Of a DNA stretch of 8,002 nucleotides, positions 7,732 to 8,002 are shown in pieces. Every line of letters begins with the position of its first letter. Position 1 is the first letter of the stretch. The notes beneath the pieces were generated by a model. It had not been told where the DNA came from and searched no databases. It saw only the letters and a program-made list of their open reading frames with translations. The stretch comes from an uncultured Paracoccaceae bacterium (GTDB lineage: Bacteria; Pseudomonadota; Alphaproteobacteria; Rhodobacterales; Rhodobacteraceae), in contig CALHST010000019.1 of the NCBI GenBank assembly GCA_938038825.1, forward strand, positions 1 through 8,002, given 5' to 3'. A program made the translations under genes and the position numbers.

Positions 7732-7753
7732 TTGATCTGCTGCCACTGATCAA
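7732..7753. repeat. Dyad TTGATC-N10-GATCAA in the mraZ leader
   Basis: A perfect 6-bp inverted repeat with a 10-base centre, 101-122 bases upstream of the mraZ start. Its size and symmetry would suit an operator bound by a dimer on adjacent turns of the helix, or a weak RNA stem. I cannot assign it to a known regulator. A 6-bp dyad can arise by chance in a region this long. Confidence 0.35.
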
Positions 7754-7767
7754 CCCGCCGCCCTCGT

Positions 7768-7780
7768 CCCGCTAAGCGGG
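7768..7780. repeat. Short inverted repeat CCCGC-TAA-GCGGG
   Basis: A perfect 5-bp GC stem with a 3-base loop in the mraZ leader. No T-run follows on either strand, so it does not look like an intrinsic terminator. It overlaps the first copy of a 9-bp direct repeat GGGGATGTC (7778-7786; second copy 7807-7815). Confidence 0.3.
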
Positions 7781-7791
7781 GATGTCCAGCT

Positions 7792-7830
7792 GCGCGCGCC
7801 ACCTGGGGGGATGTCTGCTCGCCCGCGCGC
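7792..7830. repeat. Inverted repeat GCGCGCG / CGCGCGC with a 25-base loop
   Basis: A 7-bp perfect complementary pair (7792-7798 and 7824-7830) in the GC-rich centre of the mraZ leader. Alternating GC tracts pair with each other easily by chance, so significance is uncertain. Confidence 0.25.
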
Positions 7831-7943
7831 CGGATCTCTTGTGTTCTGATGGAAGCGGTATGCCTGTATGAAACCTGCTTTTCGCTTTTTTGGTTTTTGT
7901 GGGGTCGTTTGGTGCCCCGTGTTCCGCTCTCATCTGATGCAAT

Positions 7944-7998
7944 AGGGATGCCATGGGAAAGCATGGGCTGGCAACTGTTTTTTGTGGGATATATGGGA
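7944..7998 (+). promoter_or_regulatory. Candidate MraZ operator: five phased TGGG-type direct repeats
   Basis: On the plus strand, tetramers AGGG, TGGG, TGGG, TGGG and TGGG begin at 7944, 7954, 7964, 7985 and 7994. The intervals of 10, 10, 21 and 9 bp put all five on roughly the same face of the DNA. The first three form AGGGA-N5-TGGGA-N5-TGGGC, the arrangement described for E. coli MraZ sites (TGGGN repeats with 5-base spacers). The repeats lie upstream of mraZ, as in other bacteria. Two points are odd. They sit about 313-366 bases from the mraZ start, and they read on the strand opposite to mraZ. A divergent gene beyond 8002 could be the true target. Repeat pattern seen; MraZ binding inferred. 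Confidence 0.5.
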
Positions 7999-8002
7999 AA
8001 CG

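Larger units (their letters stand above)
7632..8002. other. Non-coding leader upstream of mraZ (371 bp)
   Basis: No gene is supported on either strand in this stretch. It holds the phased TGGG repeats near the window edge (7944-7997), an A-rich patch on the minus strand around 7876-7898, a GC-rich middle with small inverted repeats, and the mraZ ribosome site. One open frame on the minus strand (7964-7659) is probably accidental. It has no usable ribosome site, its composition is dominated by Arg, Gln, Ser and Pro, and it resembles no family I recognise. No clear -35/-10 pair could be fixed for the operon promoter, which may lie here or just beyond 8002. I looked for RNase P RNA core motifs and saw none. 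Confidence 0.7.

Noticed and set aside
7732..7753. FNR/FnrL box before mraZ
   Set aside because: An FNR site is TTGAT-N4-ATCAA. Here the half-sites are 12 bases apart, so the geometry does not fit.
7768..7780. Intrinsic terminator in the mraZ leader
   Set aside because: The 5-bp GC stem has no T-run after it on either strand.
7659..7964. Open frame of 101 codons on the minus strand upstream of mraZ
   Set aside because: There is no usable ribosome site. The composition is dominated by Arg, Gln, Ser and Pro, no family is recognisable, and the frame runs through the repeats and stem-loops of the leader. Probably an accidental open frame in GC-rich non-coding DNA.
7632..8002. RNase P RNA (rnpB) in the leader
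   Set aside because: I recall rnpB near mraZ in some alphaproteobacteria, but none of its conserved core segments could be seen here on either strand.
1..8002. Mobile elements, CRISPR arrays, tRNA or rRNA genes, or a new defence or metabolic system
   Set aside because: No transposase, integrase, regularly spaced long repeats, tRNA cloverleaf or unusual gene was seen. Positions 1-7631 are almost fully covered by the canonical dcw genes.

Overview
The window is a contiguous piece of a bacterial dcw (division and cell wall) cluster, and every gene lies on the minus strand. In transcription order, from high to low coordinates, it reads mraZ, rsmH (mraW), ftsL, ftsI, murE, murF, mraY. mraY runs off the low-coordinate edge. 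The protein sequences point to an alphaproteobacterium of the Rhodobacterales (Roseobacter group). The clearest signs are the MraZ N-terminus MARRFRGES, the short FtsL with its LNRPDRLREL segment, and the MraY N-terminus MLYWLTALSDGGDFFN. This placement rests on remembered family resemblance, not on a search. The DNA is moderately GC-rich throughout, with no compositional break and no sign of transfer.

Layout. 8002-7632 is a 371-bp non-coding leader upstream of mraZ. It carries a set of TGGG direct repeats in helical phase, which are a candidate MraZ operator, and several small dyads. 7631-7125 is mraZ, with a GTG start. 7119-6124 is rsmH, 6127-5774 is ftsL and 5777-3990 is ftsI; these three are joined by 4-base ATGA overlaps. 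A 70-bp gap follows, containing a promoter-like -35/-10 pair. 3919-2435 is murE and 2438-999 is murF, again overlapping by ATGA. After an 18-bp gap, mraY starts at a GTG at 980 and continues past position 1; 326 codons are visible.

Function. MurE and MurF complete the cytoplasmic UDP-MurNAc-pentapeptide. MraY transfers it to undecaprenyl phosphate to give lipid I. FtsI is the septal transpeptidase and FtsL a bitopic divisome subunit that helps activate septal synthesis. RsmH methylates 16S rRNA, and MraZ is the transcriptional regulator of the cluster. All catalytic motifs checked are intact. The plus strand carries only antisense shadow frames.

This is an ordinary core-genome region, and I find no new biological system in it. 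The points worth a second look are regulatory: the phased TGGG repeats 0.31-0.37 kb upstream of mraZ, the long structured leader, and the possible internal promoter before murE.
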